A stretch of 58,777 nt of DNA from NCBI RefSeq assembly GCF_900115065.1, contig NZ_FOVE01000021.1:1-58777 (forward strand), given 5' to 3'. The position numbers were made by a program, and so were the translations under genes. Position 1 is the first letter of the stretch. Each line of letters begins with the position of its first letter. Shown one piece after another: positions 28,437-37,328 of this stretch. The DNA is from Formivibrio citricus (lineage in GTDB: Bacteria; Pseudomonadota; Gammaproteobacteria; Burkholderiales; Chitinibacteraceae). The notes beneath the pieces were generated by a model. The model was not told where the DNA came from. It was given only the letters and a program-made list of their open reading frames with translations, and did not search any database.

Positions 28437-30409
28437 CATCACTACCTATAGATATACCGGTGCCGGATCTGCTCATCCGTCCCCACCCGCATCGTAATGA
28501 AGGTCCGCAGGGTTATCTGCTGCGACTGGCCGAAGCCAACTTCATGACGCCCCGGAATTTGGGCGAACTCGGGATCAGTTTTGATGTGGGCGTTTTGCAT
28601 CGGCAGCGGTTGATGCCAGCCCCTGCCCTTGATCCGGATTTGCATGCGCATGTGAGGCGAGTCGGCCGGCTTTTTCAAGAAATGCGGTGCATCTGGAATC
28701 AACAGCATGCGCGGTTCTGCCCGCGCTGCTTGGCGGAAGATCCAACTTGGCAGGCGTCTTGGGAGCTTCTGTTTTTCGATGTTTGCCCCAGGCATGGGCT
28801 CTGGCTCGTCGATCAGTGCAGCTCCTGCGGCAAGGCGCTTGGCTGGGGAAGAGACTCGCTGCTTCGTTGTTCTTGCGGCTCAGACTTGCGGCAAGAGCGA
28901 GCAGAAGGTGCTCCGTGGTTCGATTCGTTGTTGGCCGAACGCTTGGAAAACCGGCTTCTCAACAAAGAAGACAGTATCGTTCTTGGGACCTATCCTTTTG
29001 CCGATCTGAATCTTGAGCAACTGCAGCGACTGATTCGTTATGCCGGCAGCTATCTGGATCCAGCCCGAGGACCCAAGCCCCTGAAAATCCATCATGCCGG
29101 AGCCATGGAAGTGTCCTGGCCAGTCACGTCGCTGGCGGCGGAAATCCTGTTCGACTGGCCGCGCGCATTCTATGCAACGCTCGATCAACTGCAGGAGGCG
29201 GCACCGGAACACACCTTTGGGTTGAAGGGTAAATTCGACCAGGCCTATAGCTACCCCTACCACGCATTGCGCGAACCTGCATTCGCGCCACTTCGGAAGG
29301 CTTTCGAGATCTGGGTATCCGAAAGCTGGAAAGGCGGTACGGCAAAACGTAACCGTCGTCTTTCCCATGACCTGCTCGCCAATATGCAGTGGATTCCGGG
29401 TAAAGCTGCAGCAGACAGGCTGGGCATCTCCATGCCCTATCTGCGCCATTTGATTCATGAAGGCGAGCTGGAGGGACAGGAGTCAGTCAAGGCCTCGGGT
29501 CGGCGATTCATCATGGTCCGCAAGGATCAGCTGTATGCGATGGATGAAAAACTCGCGAACGAAATCACCATGAAAAAAGCCATGGAGATTCTCGGGATCG
29601 GCAAGGTGCGGCTACAGCGGATCTTGATGCTGCTTTTTCCGTCGGCCCGGCGCCTTCAGGACAAGATTTACATGCCTTGGTGCATCCCACGCGGCGAGGT
29701 CATGACCTTGGCCGAGGTCGGTTTGGAGTTGCCATTACTCACCGCGCTTGAAGAAAATCAGGTGTCGTTTGCCCATGTGCTGCAATACTGGAACTGGAAC
29801 GCCGATGAAATCGTTTCGCTGGTAGAGGCCGTCAAATTCGGTAGAATGCCGCCACTTGCGCGACTGGACGGCGCGGTCGGGATCGGGCGCTGGGTTTTCA
29901 ACCGCGAACAGTTGCGGGTTTGGCATCACAACTTGGAAACCGGTCGGGTAAACTGGATCAGCATTCCCGAACTGGCGACGGTTCTCGGGGTGAAGCAGCA
30001 GGTCGCCTACTGGCTCACCCAGAACAGCTACATCCGCTCGGAAAAACTCGGGACGGTAAAAGGCATTGGTTCTCGGATCAAAAAGGTGGAAGTCGAGCGG
30101 TTTCTGCGCGAGTACATCTTTGCTACGGAAATCGCGGACCGAATCGGACGTTCGCCACGCAAAGTGATGCACATGCTGCGGGAACTCAGCATCTATCCGC
30201 TACGCGGCAACAGCAGTGCTGAACCTTGTCGGCAGCTGGTGTATCGTAGAAGTACAGCACTGGACGGCTTCATACAGCGGCATGAAGTGGCACTGCCGGA
30301 TAGCCATGAAACCAGGGCCCAGAAGCGCAAAAATGCGTGGGATAGGATTATCTGGAGTTATGAGACAAAACCACCGGACGTTTCCGATTTCAAACTGGAA
30401 AGTCCTTGA
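28433..30409 (+). CDS. tnsD: TniQ/TnsD-type target selector, long form
   Basis: 658 residues. N-terminal TniQ domain with zinc-finger clusters (CPRCLAEDP, CPRHGLW, CSSCGKALGW, CSCGSD, about residues 94-155), then a long C-terminal region with several helix-turn-helix-like segments (PGKAAADRLGISMPYLRHLI; ISIPELATVLGVKQQVAYWL; ATEIADRIGRSPRKVMHML). TnsD-class proteins of this length recognise a fixed sequence at the 3' end of a conserved gene; here the element lies just past gyrB. Its stop is only 41 bases from the right transposon end. Confidence 0.9.
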   Translation: MTSLPIDIPVPDLLIRPHPHRNEGPQGYLLRLAEANFMTPRNLGELGISFDVGVLHRQRLMPAPALDPDLHAHVRRVGRLFQEMRCIWNQQHARFCPRCLAEDPTWQASWELLFFDVCPRHGLWLVDQCSSCGKALGWGRDSLLRCSCGSDLRQERAEGAPWFDSLLAERLENRLLNKEDSIVLGTYPFADLNLEQLQRLIRYAGSYLDPARGPKPLKIHHAGAMEVSWPVTSLAAEILFDWPRAFYATLDQLQEAAPEHTFGLKGKFDQAYSYPYHALREPAFAPLRKAFEIWVSESWKGGTAKRNRRLSHDLLANMQWIPGKAAADRLGISMPYLRHLIHEGELEGQESVKASGRRFIMVRKDQLYAMDEKLANEITMKKAMEILGIGKVRLQRILMLLFPSARRLQDKIYMPWCIPRGEVMTLAEVGLELPLLTALEENQVSFAHVLQYWNWNADEIVSLVEAVKFGRMPPLARLDGAVGIGRWVFNREQLRVWHHNLETGRVNWISIPELATVLGVKQQVAYWLTQNSYIRSEKLGTVKGIGSRIKKVEVERFLREYIFATEIADRIGRSPRKVMHMLRELSIYPLRGNSSAEPCRQLVYRRSTALDGFIQRHEVALPDSHETRAQKRKNAWDRIIWSYETKPPDVSDFKLESP

Positions 30410-30437
30410 TTTATATAACCCTCATTTCTGAGGATCG

Positions 30438-30450
30438 ATGGGATCCTACA
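30438..30450 (-). repeat. Right terminal inverted repeat of the Tn7-like element
   Basis: ATGGGATCCTACA, exact complement of 11676-11688. The next seven bases, GTTAGGC (30451-30457), are an integron recombination core, and the terminal octamer ATCCTACA recurs at 30458-30465. Confidence 0.8.
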
Positions 30451-30483
30451 GTTAGGCATCCTACAAACGCACTCGGAGCATCT

Positions 30484-30741
30484 ATGTCCCGCCCATTTCT
30501 CGGTCGAGCTGCCATCGTCGATATAATCAAAAGCAAAGAGCGCACAAACGCCATTCAAAAACGAGAAGGGTTAACTGATCATCCCGTTCGGTTTACGGTA
30601 TGTGGCTGCTCAGATCCAACCTGTGGCGGTTGGCATACCGTTGAAACAGAGCGCACCGTTCCATCGAATGAAGAGTGCGACGCAATCATCAAAGCGGATA
30701 ACGTGGCGCGAAAATCTAAAAAACCTCGCAAGGGCGCGTAA
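30484..30741 (+). CDS. Integron cassette 1 protein, unknown
   Basis: 85 residues with a Cys/His cluster, VCGCSDPTCGGWHTV (about residues 38-52), that could bind zinc, and a basic tail (RKSKKPRKG). No family recognised. The cassette runs from TTAGGC at 30452 to 30880; that core is the exact complement of R'' in its own attC. Confidence 0.7.
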   Translation: MSRPFLGRAAIVDIIKSKERTNAIQKREGLTDHPVRFTVCGCSDPTCGGWHTVETERTVPSNEECDAIIKADNVARKSKKPRKGA

Positions 30742-30805
30742 CCAGGATATCGAGTTTGTGTGAAATGCCATTCATTAACGCTATATCTGTCGTGCACGAA
30801 AAAAT

Positions 30806-30886
30806 GCCTAACAATTCGGTCGAGAGGACGCCCCGCAAGCGGGGTTCGCTCCCTTCGGTCGCCGCCTCTCACCTCAAACGTTAGAG
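30806..30886 (+). repeat. attC site 1
   Basis: R'' core GCCTAAC at 30806-30812 and R' core GTTAGAG at 30880-30886, with an imperfect palindrome between them (GAGAGGACGCCCCGC / GCGGGG...CGCCTCTC). R'' complements the first six bases of cassette 1 plus G, confirming cassette boundaries. Confidence 0.88.
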
Positions 30887-30892
30887 GGCTCA

Positions 30893-31267
30893 GTGAAGCC
30901 ACCGCACGAGGACGTCGAATTCAGAATGCCCGTCTGGCAAGCGCTGGGCGAGTTCTTTTTGGATAACGAACCGAACCTGGAGTATGTCGCTCGGGTATGC
31001 GCCGAATCCCCATATTCGCTCGGTGAACTCGATCAAATTCTTTTCAATGAAGTCTGGCCCGCATTAAGTCCAAACCTTGCCTCTATGGCGGGCGAATGGG
31101 CCGGATGGGATCGAGAGTGGCTTACCAAAAGGGTATTGGAGAAATACAAGACTGGCTCTTCTAGGGTTTGGTGGCTTAATCCCGCCAAGCTATTCTTCTG
31201 TTCAGCGTGGTTCAGTGTTCGCAAAGAAATCGAGCAAAGGCGTACCCGTGAAAATCCCGCCCTCTAA
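30893..31267 (+). CDS. Integron cassette 2 protein, unknown
   Basis: 124 residues from a GTG start, 12 bases into the cassette. Sequence features include VWQALGEFFLDNEPNLEYVA and a Trp-rich C-terminal half (EWAGWDREWLTKRVLEKYK, RVWWLNPAKLFF). It resembles small uncharacterised proteins common in cassettes; I cannot name a function. Its stop lies inside the attC R'' core, as is usual. Confidence 0.65.
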   Translation: MKPPHEDVEFRMPVWQALGEFFLDNEPNLEYVARVCAESPYSLGELDQILFNEVWPALSPNLASMAGEWAGWDREWLTKRVLEKYKTGSSRVWWLNPAKLFFCSAWFSVRKEIEQRRTRENPAL

Positions 31268-31342
31268 CCCTGCGGTCAAAGTCGCTCCCTCCGGTCGCTG
31301 GACGTCCCGTATGCGGGCCGCCCTTTACCTACAACGTTGGGC
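31262..31342 (+). repeat. attC site 2
   Basis: R'' CTCTAAC at 31262-31268 and R' GTTGGGC at 31336-31342. R'' complements the cassette 2 start (TTAGAG). Confidence 0.88.
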
Positions 31343-31345
31343 GTC

Positions 31346-31729
31346 ATGAAGATCAGACCATTTGAAGCCGTAGGTGACGTCACATTCGGCATGAGCTGCG
31401 ATGCTGTAACAAATACGCTCGGCTTGCCTGTTCGTGATGGCTTATCTCGCAAAGCGGAGATGGAGCTTCATTACCCAAACGCTTGTTATCGCTTCGACTC
31501 CAACAGCACATTAGTAGAGGTCACAGTCGACGCCACCGTAATTGAGTTTGGGGCAATATCGGTACCATTCAAAGTCTTGGTTCCTTTCCTGAAACAACAA
31601 GACGCCACGGTATTTGAAAAAGTTGGCTTTGTCGTCAGCCCCGAGCTTGGTATTGCCCTAGATCCGGCTTTCTCCTCATGGGTTACAGTTTTTTCACGTC
31701 AGAGACTTCAGCAATGGCAGGGTATCTGA
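31346..31729 (+). CDS. Integron cassette 3 protein, unknown
   Basis: 127 residues, mixed alpha/beta, no signal peptide (MKIRPFEAVGDVTFGMSCDA...). The N-terminal GDVTFGMS-x-DAVTNTLG segment recalls small SMI/BamE-like repeats used in cassette-encoded proteins, but I would not assign a role. Starts four bases after R' of attC 2. Confidence 0.65.
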   Translation: MKIRPFEAVGDVTFGMSCDAVTNTLGLPVRDGLSRKAEMELHYPNACYRFDSNSTLVEVTVDATVIEFGAISVPFKVLVPFLKQQDATVFEKVGFVVSPELGIALDPAFSSWVTVFSRQRLQQWQGI

Positions 31730-31739
31730 TGGCTCTGCC

Positions 31740-31835
31740 GCCCAACCCAGCAGTCGAGAGGGACAGCCCAAAAGCTGCGCTTTTGGGTACCCTCCGCGCT
31801 TCGCGCTCCGGCTGCCCCTCACTTCTACGTTATGC
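31740..31835 (+). repeat. attC site 3
   Basis: R'' GCCCAAC at 31740-31746 and R' GTTATGC at 31829-31835, with a long internal inverted repeat (AGCCCAAAAGCTGCGCTTTTGGGT hairpin region). R'' complements the cassette 3 start (TTGGGC). Confidence 0.87.
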
Positions 31836-31844
31836 CTCTTTACT

Positions 31845-32216
31845 ATGACCGCCATCTCTAATCTTCCGTGGGCGTCGGGTCCAGGCGAAATTCTTCGGCA
31901 CGGCCTTTCGCTCTTAAAGAAGGACTGCGATACCAACCGTCGCCTTGCGATGATTAGTATCGACAATGCAGTCGAGCTAATGATTAAGACCTACCTTGGG
32001 TTACCAAAGCGCATTACTGGATTGGTGATAACTCGAAAGGAATTCGCCGAGCTTTCAGAAGGCTTCCCCTCCCTCATCGATGGTCTGGAGCAACACGCTC
32101 CAGACAAGCTAGACGGAATCGATCTTGGAACCATTGAGTGGTATCACAGGCTAAGGAACGAGCTCTATCACCAAGGAAACGGCCTCACGGTGGAACCGAC
32201 GTACCCCCAAGATTGA
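31845..32216 (+). CDS. Integron cassette 4 protein, HEPN-like
   Basis: 123 residues. The N-terminal helix MISIDNAVELMIKTYLGLP and the later WYHRLRNELYHQGNG carry the R-x4-H motif of HEPN RNase-type proteins. HEPN proteins often serve as toxins or defence RNases. The cassette begins TTATGC at 31830, which predicts an attC R'' of GCATAAC; none occurs after the gene, so the cassette is truncated or its attC is lost. Confidence 0.6.
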   Translation: MTAISNLPWASGPGEILRHGLSLLKKDCDTNRRLAMISIDNAVELMIKTYLGLPKRITGLVITRKEFAELSEGFPSLIDGLEQHAPDKLDGIDLGTIEWYHRLRNELYHQGNGLTVEPTYPQD

Positions 32217-32417
32217 GTAGCACGAGGAATTAGAATCCAGCCCAGCTTGGACATGAAGGGTTAAAGGGGCCAAGCTCGAATTTAGCCTTCGGCAATTGTG
32301 ACTTGGCGGGCTGCCGCTTTGCGGCGAGGCCGCCCTACCATGGGCCAGCCATTCCATCTGGCGCAACAGGTTCGGCGGCATGCCGGTATTGCTGCCGCGG
32401 GCTCCCGAGGGCGGGCC

Positions 32418-33728
32418 TTATCGCTCCTTGTGCGAAAAACCACCTGCCGGATTGGCGTAGCTGCGCGGTGCTTTTTTTGGATTGGCCTCGTCGGACAGTT
32501 TGAGCTTTTCGAGGATGGTCTTGTCTTTCTGCAGCCGTTTCCTGGCATTTTCCTGAATGTCGAGCTTTCCGCTTTCCCATTCGATTGCCATCCGTTTTGC
32601 CGTTTCACGGAAGTACGGGTATCGCTCTGCCATCTCCCCCAACAGGGGCAGGGTTGCATCGATGGCGGCAATGATTGCAGCCTGCGCTTCGTCCTTTTCG
32701 GCTGCGGTCAGCGTCATCCGGTTCGAGGCCAGCAATCGCATCTGTTTGCCTGCCCACCACACCTTGCGCCCCTGCAGCGTGAGTGCCGGCATGTCGTCCA
32801 TGGCCGGGTAGGCCGAGGTGGTCACCAGATCGTAGACCGGCGCCAGCACGGCATCGTCGGGGTGGGTGTAGACGAGTGCATAGTTCTTGAGATGCGCATC
32901 GCCATTGTGGAGGGCATAGTTCAACAACATCAGCCGGTACAGTTGGCGGGCGCTGCGTTGCCGATTCCGGGCCGAGACATAGGCAGTGTGCAGATGTGTG
33001 ATTTCCTCGATCGATCCCTTGTATTTGTGGACCGGATCGAGGGCGCTGAGCGAGCAAAAATCCTCTACGGCCACAGGCTGACCGTCGCGGCGGTCAAACC
33101 GCGCCACGGCAAGCACCTTGCCATCTTCCGACAATACTGTCTTGGGCACGTCCAGCCCTGCATTTCTGGCCACCTCAAGGCAGAGATATTCGTTGATGGC
33201 GAGGCCGGGAATGTCTTCCGTGCCGGTCTTGAGAATGTAATCGTCAGTCCAGAGCGTTGCCTTGTCGGTTTCGTGCATGGCCTTGGGCATCACCCCTGAA
33301 ATCCCTTCAAGGACGCCATCGTTGAGGTGTTTCAGCAAAACGGACTGCGAATCCTCGCTGGCGAGAACGGCGGACATGTCCAGATGGACATCATTGGTGG
33401 AAAGAGGCATCCCGGCAGGGACTACCCGCACCCGGCCAATCGGCATCCGCCCGGTCAGCGCCAGCATCCCCCAATCCGAAACATCCGCGTGCGGCCCCAG
33501 CCGTTCCCGTATCACCTGCTTCTGGAAGCCTTCCGGCAAATTCTGCATGAAGAAGGGAAAAAGGCCGCGCTTCCAGACATAGCTTTCCGCCCGTACCGGC
33601 ATGGTCAGCGACACCAGGTAGTCTTCTGGCACGCCGTGCAGATAGGTGAAGACGTACTGGTCAAAATCATCGACCAGATGGCCGACCAAGGTATCCAGCA
33701 CATAGACATCCAGCACGGCGCCTTTCAT
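32418..33728 (-). CDS. hipA: HipA-family serine/threonine kinase toxin
   Basis: 436 residues. HipA N-terminal domain (about residues 1-110), then the kinase core with ISGVMPKAM, catalytic LLNYALHNGDAHLKNYAL and metal-site VLAPVYDLVTTSAY. HipA toxins phosphorylate aminoacyl-tRNA synthetases or other targets to arrest growth. The ATG overlaps the hipB stop (ATGA). A basic, Asn/Pro-rich tail extends the C-terminus. Confidence 0.9.
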   Translation of the reverse strand: MKGAVLDVYVLDTLVGHLVDDFDQYVFTYLHGVPEDYLVSLTMPVRAESYVWKRGLFPFFMQNLPEGFQKQVIRERLGPHADVSDWGMLALTGRMPIGRVRVVPAGMPLSTNDVHLDMSAVLASEDSQSVLLKHLNDGVLEGISGVMPKAMHETDKATLWTDDYILKTGTEDIPGLAINEYLCLEVARNAGLDVPKTVLSEDGKVLAVARFDRRDGQPVAVEDFCSLSALDPVHKYKGSIEEITHLHTAYVSARNRQRSARQLYRLMLLNYALHNGDAHLKNYALVYTHPDDAVLAPVYDLVTTSAYPAMDDMPALTLQGRKVWWAGKQMRLLASNRMTLTAAEKDEAQAAIIAAIDATLPLLGEMAERYPYFRETAKRMAIEWESGKLDIQENARKRLQKDKTILEKLKLSDEANPKKAPRSYANPAGGFSHKER

Positions 33729-34057
33729 GGCTTGGCCTTCTTCGCGGAAACACGCACACGTTGCCGGATTTGCAGCGAATCAGGCTCCGGGCGCTGCCCG
33801 CTCATGCCGAGCGTTGACGCCCCCGCCGCCACGTCGTCCAGCGTTCGGCGCCGCCCTGCAGGCCGGGGCTGAAGCTCAAGGCCCACCAGGGCAAATAGCT
33901 GCAACAGCTTGACCACCCCGATTTCCGAGAGCGTTCCACGCTCCAGACCCGAGATCGTCGACACGCTCACGCCAGTCCGCTCGGCAAGCTCTTGCTGGGT
34001 GATGGATTGGTTGATTCGCGCCGCCTTCAGCGCCTGGCCAAGCTCATAGAGATTCAT
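33725..34057 (-). CDS. hipB: HipB-family antitoxin / XRE repressor
   Basis: 110 residues with an N-terminal HTH (INQSITQQELAERTGVSVST ISGLERG, about residues 15-42) and an extended basic C-terminus that probably contacts HipA. Upstream, four copies of a GTAACTGG-like motif mark its likely operators. Confidence 0.9.
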   Translation of the reverse strand: MNLYELGQALKAARINQSITQQELAERTGVSVSTISGLERGTLSEIGVVKLLQLFALVGLELQPRPAGRRRTLDDVAAGASTLGMSGQRPEPDSLQIRQRVRVSAKKAKP

Positions 34058-34207
34058 AACTGGTTTTCCGCCACCATTTACAGACTTTCATTCGTTTTTC
34101 TGGTTACATACTGCAAGTTATAGCACGGACCTCAACCACACGCAACTAGCTATTAACTACCAGTTACAGGCATTTAAGACATTAATTTGCTGTTTATAAC
34201 CAGTTAC
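34057..34207. promoter_or_regulatory. Repeated operator motifs upstream of hipBA
   Basis: Related motifs occur at 34057-34067 (ATAACTGGTTT), 34099-34108 (TCTGGTTACA), 34159-34168 (ACCAGTTACA) and 34198-34207 (AACCAGTTAC): two in each orientation of a CCAGTTAC core. Such repeated sites upstream of hipB fit cooperative autorepression. Confidence 0.6.
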
Positions 34208-34296
34208 GAACACAGGGCGCGACTGGTGCTTGAACGTGAATGCCCCTGCTGCTTTCGCAGAGGCCATCAATCTTGATCATTTCAAACGGGGAATCG

Positions 34297-37089
34297 TCAC
34301 TCGCTCTTACCCATGCTCTCCTGCACCAGCAGGGCAAAGGCGTCGGCCGGGATGGGGCGGCTGATGATGTAGCCCTGGACGGTATCGCAGCCGTTTTTGC
34401 GCAGGAATTCCAGTTGCTCTTCCTTCTCCACGCCTTCGGCGATGACGGTCAAGCGCAGGCTGTGGGCCATGGCGATGACCGCCTGGGAGATGGCGATGTC
34501 GTCTTCGTTGTCCGGCAGGCCGTCAACGAAGGATTTATCAAGCTTCAGCGAGTCGATGGGGAACTGCTTGAGGTAGCTCAGTGACGAGTACCCGGTGCCG
34601 AAATCGTCCACGTCGATGTGCAGAATGCCCTTGTTGCGAATCTGCATGAGCAGGTCGACTGCGCACTGCGGATCGTGCATCAGCATGCTTTCGGTAACTT
34701 CCAGTTCCAGAAAACTGGGATCCAGCCCGGTTTCTTCAAGAATGCCGGCGATGGTCGTGGAAAGGTTGCTGCGCTGCAATTGCCGCCCGGACAGATTCAC
34801 CGCGACGATCAAAGGGGGCAGGACGCCGGCATCCTGCCAGGCGCGCATCTGGGCGCATACGGTTTTCAGCACCCAAGCGCCGACCTGTTCGATCAGGCCG
34901 GTTTCTTCCAGGATGGGGATGAATTCGCTCGGCGGGACCAGCCCCCTGGTGGGGTGCTTCCAGCGCAGCAACGCTTCGGCTCCGGTGATGATGCCGCTGG
35001 CAAGATTGAGCTTGGGCTGGTAATAAACCATGAACTCGTCCCGCTCGAGCGCATGGCGCAGGCCACTTTCAATTTCCAGCCGGTCGGTCGTCATCGACCC
35101 CATTTCCGCAGCAAAGAAGCGGTAGCCGTTGCCGCCCTCCTCCTTGGCCCGGTACATGGCAAAGTCGGCATTCTTGAGCAGATGGTCGGCGCTGTTGCCG
35201 TCCACGGGGTAAATGGTGATACCGATGCTGGGCGAAACAAAGGCTTCCTGATCGCGCAACAGGATGGGGGACGTAGCGAGCATTTCGATGATCTTTCCGG
35301 CAACCGCGGCAGCGTCGCCCGGTTTGTTGATCTGCTCGAGAATCAGCGTGAATTCGTCGCCCCCGAGGCGGGCAACCGTATCCGCCTCGCGAACACACAG
35401 GCGCAGCCGCTCCGAGACTTCGCGCAGCAGTTGGTCGCCGGAATCATGCCCCAAGGTATCGTTGATCGCCTTGAAGCGGTCCAGGTCCAGGAACATCAGC
35501 GCCACCATGTTCTTGCCCCGTTCGGCACGGGCCAGCGCCTGGTTGAGGCGGTCGTGGAACAGTACGCGGTTGGGCAGGAGGGTCAGGGCATCGTAATGCG
35601 CCATGACTTTCAGCCGTTCCTCTGCCTGCCGGCGCTCGATGGCGATACTGGCCAGGTTGGCGGCCACCTGCATCAGCTCGCGATCATGGGGCGGCTGTTT
35701 GGCCGGGTTGCGGTAATGCGCGACGATGACGCCAAGCGGGGCACCCGCCGTGGAATAAATCGGCACGGCAAAGCAGGCCTTGATGGCATGCCTGGCGACC
35801 AGCGCGCAATAATCCTCCCAGACCGGGTTGCTGCCGAGCCCTTCGATAACGTCGCCGAATCCGCCGGCCGGTTCCTGCGCCAGAAGATCGGGCTGCTCAG
35901 TCAGGGCGGCAAACACCCCATCCAGGGCGTCTTGCCCGTAATAGACGATGTTGTCGACGACGCTGTTCGGCAAACAGTGGCCCGAGGCGCACACGATTCC
36001 GCTCTCTTCACCGATTTTCCGGAACAGGATCGCGCAGAACATTTCTCCGGAAAGCGTCTCGACATGACTGGCCAGTACGCCCAGGGCCGTTTTCAGCGCA
36101 TTGCCGCAAACGACCATTTCCAGCACGTCTTTCTCGATCGCCAGCAGCGCCTCGGCCCGCCCCCGCTCGCTGATGTCGCGAAAGCTCGAAACGCGTCCCA
36201 CGATCTGGCCGTTCACGAACTGGGGCTGGGAATTCCACTCGAACCGGCGACCGTCCTGCAATTCGAGAACGGAGCCGTGGTTGGCCTCGGCGTGAGCGGT
36301 CAACTCCTTGAGCGTTGCTGAAAACGCAACCGGGTCCTGCAACTGGTCTCCCAACGCGGCCAGCGTTTCATAGTTCGCCGCCAAGGGACTATCCGACCTG
36401 CCCAGCTTCCACATTTCGCGGAAACGCTGATTGCTCACGACCTCGCGTCCTGCGGTATCCGTAACGAAAATGCCATCGGCCGTGGCTTCCAGCGTGGCGG
36501 AAAAAATGGACAAGGATTTGGCCAGTTTTTCTTCCGTGGCCTTGCGGCTGGCGATCTCCTGCAAGGTTCGGTGCAGGACGCGCATCGGCAAATCCCGGAG
36601 CGAGATGAAGACGATCACGCCGAGCATCAGCCCCGGAAACAGCATGAAGAGCGCATAAAGCAGGAGAGACTGCAGGGAACGACTCAACTCCACCTGACCG
36701 ATCTCGTCCTCCCCCAGGCTCACGGGGATGGTCCGGGTCAGGACGGGGAAGGCAAGATCGGCTTTCTTTTCGGCCACCGGCAACTTGGCCGCATTGGTGA
36801 TGCGGATGCTGTTTTTCCCTTCCAGCCAGCCCAGCGATGCCATGACCTCCTGAGGCGAAAGGACTCTTCCCTTTTTGCCCTGCGGCAGGCGAGACTGTTC
36901 CACGGCCTTGTGGACTCCGGCCTGCAAGGCCGATTCCATGCGGGCAACTTCGCTCTGGTAGCCGGCGATCAGAAAAATCAGGGGGAGCAGCAAGGTTACG
37001 AGCAAGCCGCCACCCCAGGCAAGATGAGCAACCGCCTTGGGCAACTCGGGCGGCAGCTCTTGAGGAGAGGGTGAAAACTCGGATGTCAT
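34297..37089 (-). CDS. Membrane GGDEF/EAL protein with PAS and GAF domains
   Basis: 930 residues. Two membrane helices (about residues 27-47 and 142-165) bracket a periplasmic region; then a PAS domain (SIFSATLEATADGIFVTDTA), a GAF domain (about 330-480), GGDEF with intact motif (VARLGGDEFTLIL) and EAL with intact motif (AEALLRWKHP), VNLSGRQL, DDFGTGYSSLSYL and LDKSF. It should make and/or degrade cyclic di-GMP; both active sites look complete, so the net direction cannot be told. Upstream and downstream genes do not suggest the input. Confidence 0.92.
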   Translation of the reverse strand: MTSEFSPSPQELPPELPKAVAHLAWGGGLLVTLLLPLIFLIAGYQSEVARMESALQAGVHKAVEQSRLPQGKKGRVLSPQEVMASLGWLEGKNSIRITNAAKLPVAEKKADLAFPVLTRTIPVSLGEDEIGQVELSRSLQSLLLYALFMLFPGLMLGVIVFISLRDLPMRVLHRTLQEIASRKATEEKLAKSLSIFSATLEATADGIFVTDTAGREVVSNQRFREMWKLGRSDSPLAANYETLAALGDQLQDPVAFSATLKELTAHAEANHGSVLELQDGRRFEWNSQPQFVNGQIVGRVSSFRDISERGRAEALLAIEKDVLEMVVCGNALKTALGVLASHVETLSGEMFCAILFRKIGEESGIVCASGHCLPNSVVDNIVYYGQDALDGVFAALTEQPDLLAQEPAGGFGDVIEGLGSNPVWEDYCALVARHAIKACFAVPIYSTAGAPLGVIVAHYRNPAKQPPHDRELMQVAANLASIAIERRQAEERLKVMAHYDALTLLPNRVLFHDRLNQALARAERGKNMVALMFLDLDRFKAINDTLGHDSGDQLLREVSERLRLCVREADTVARLGGDEFTLILEQINKPGDAAAVAGKIIEMLATSPILLRDQEAFVSPSIGITIYPVDGNSADHLLKNADFAMYRAKEEGGNGYRFFAAEMGSMTTDRLEIESGLRHALERDEFMVYYQPKLNLASGIITGAEALLRWKHPTRGLVPPSEFIPILEETGLIEQVGAWVLKTVCAQMRAWQDAGVLPPLIVAVNLSGRQLQRSNLSTTIAGILEETGLDPSFLELEVTESMLMHDPQCAVDLLMQIRNKGILHIDVDDFGTGYSSLSYLKQFPIDSLKLDKSFVDGLPDNEDDIAISQAVIAMAHSLRLTVIAEGVEKEEQLEFLRKNGCDTVQGYIISRPIPADAFALLVQESMGKSE

Positions 37090-37328
37090 GGCTTGGAACC
37101 CGTTCTTGGTCTTGCGCGAGGCGGCGGCCCCGGTTCAGGTACCGTTGACCCTTAGCCACGCATGCAAGGGGATCAGGGCAGCAGGAGGCCTCTCCCCCAC
37201 GAGGTTAACTGTAGATAGGCGGGTATTGAAGCACAAGCGAAAGCCGCGCACAGGTTGATGCAAGGCAGCACGCCTGACATCCCGGCACAACGCCATGCGG
37301 GCAGCGCCTCACCTTCCTGCATGCGTAT

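Larger units (their letters stand above)
11676..30450 (+). mobile_element. Tn7-like transposon inserted downstream of gyrB
   Basis: The segment is bounded by perfect 13-bp inverted repeats, TGTAGGATCCCAT at 11676-11688 and its complement at 30438-30450, starting with the TGT typical of Tn7-like ends. It encodes tnsA, tnsB, tnsC and a long tniQ/tnsD next to the right end; everything from 11.7 to 24.7 kb is cargo. The left end lies 12 bases past the gyrB stop, as expected for a TnsD-guided site in the 3' end of a housekeeping gene. The flanking five bases differ (GGATG left, GTTAG right), so the target duplication is missing. The tns genes read outward, unlike canonical Tn7, where they read inward from the right end. 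Confidence 0.8.

Noticed and set aside
24831-30450. CRISPR-associated Tn7-like transposon (CAST)
   Set aside because: No cas genes, no repeat-spacer array seen, and tniQ is the long TnsD type used for fixed-site targeting.
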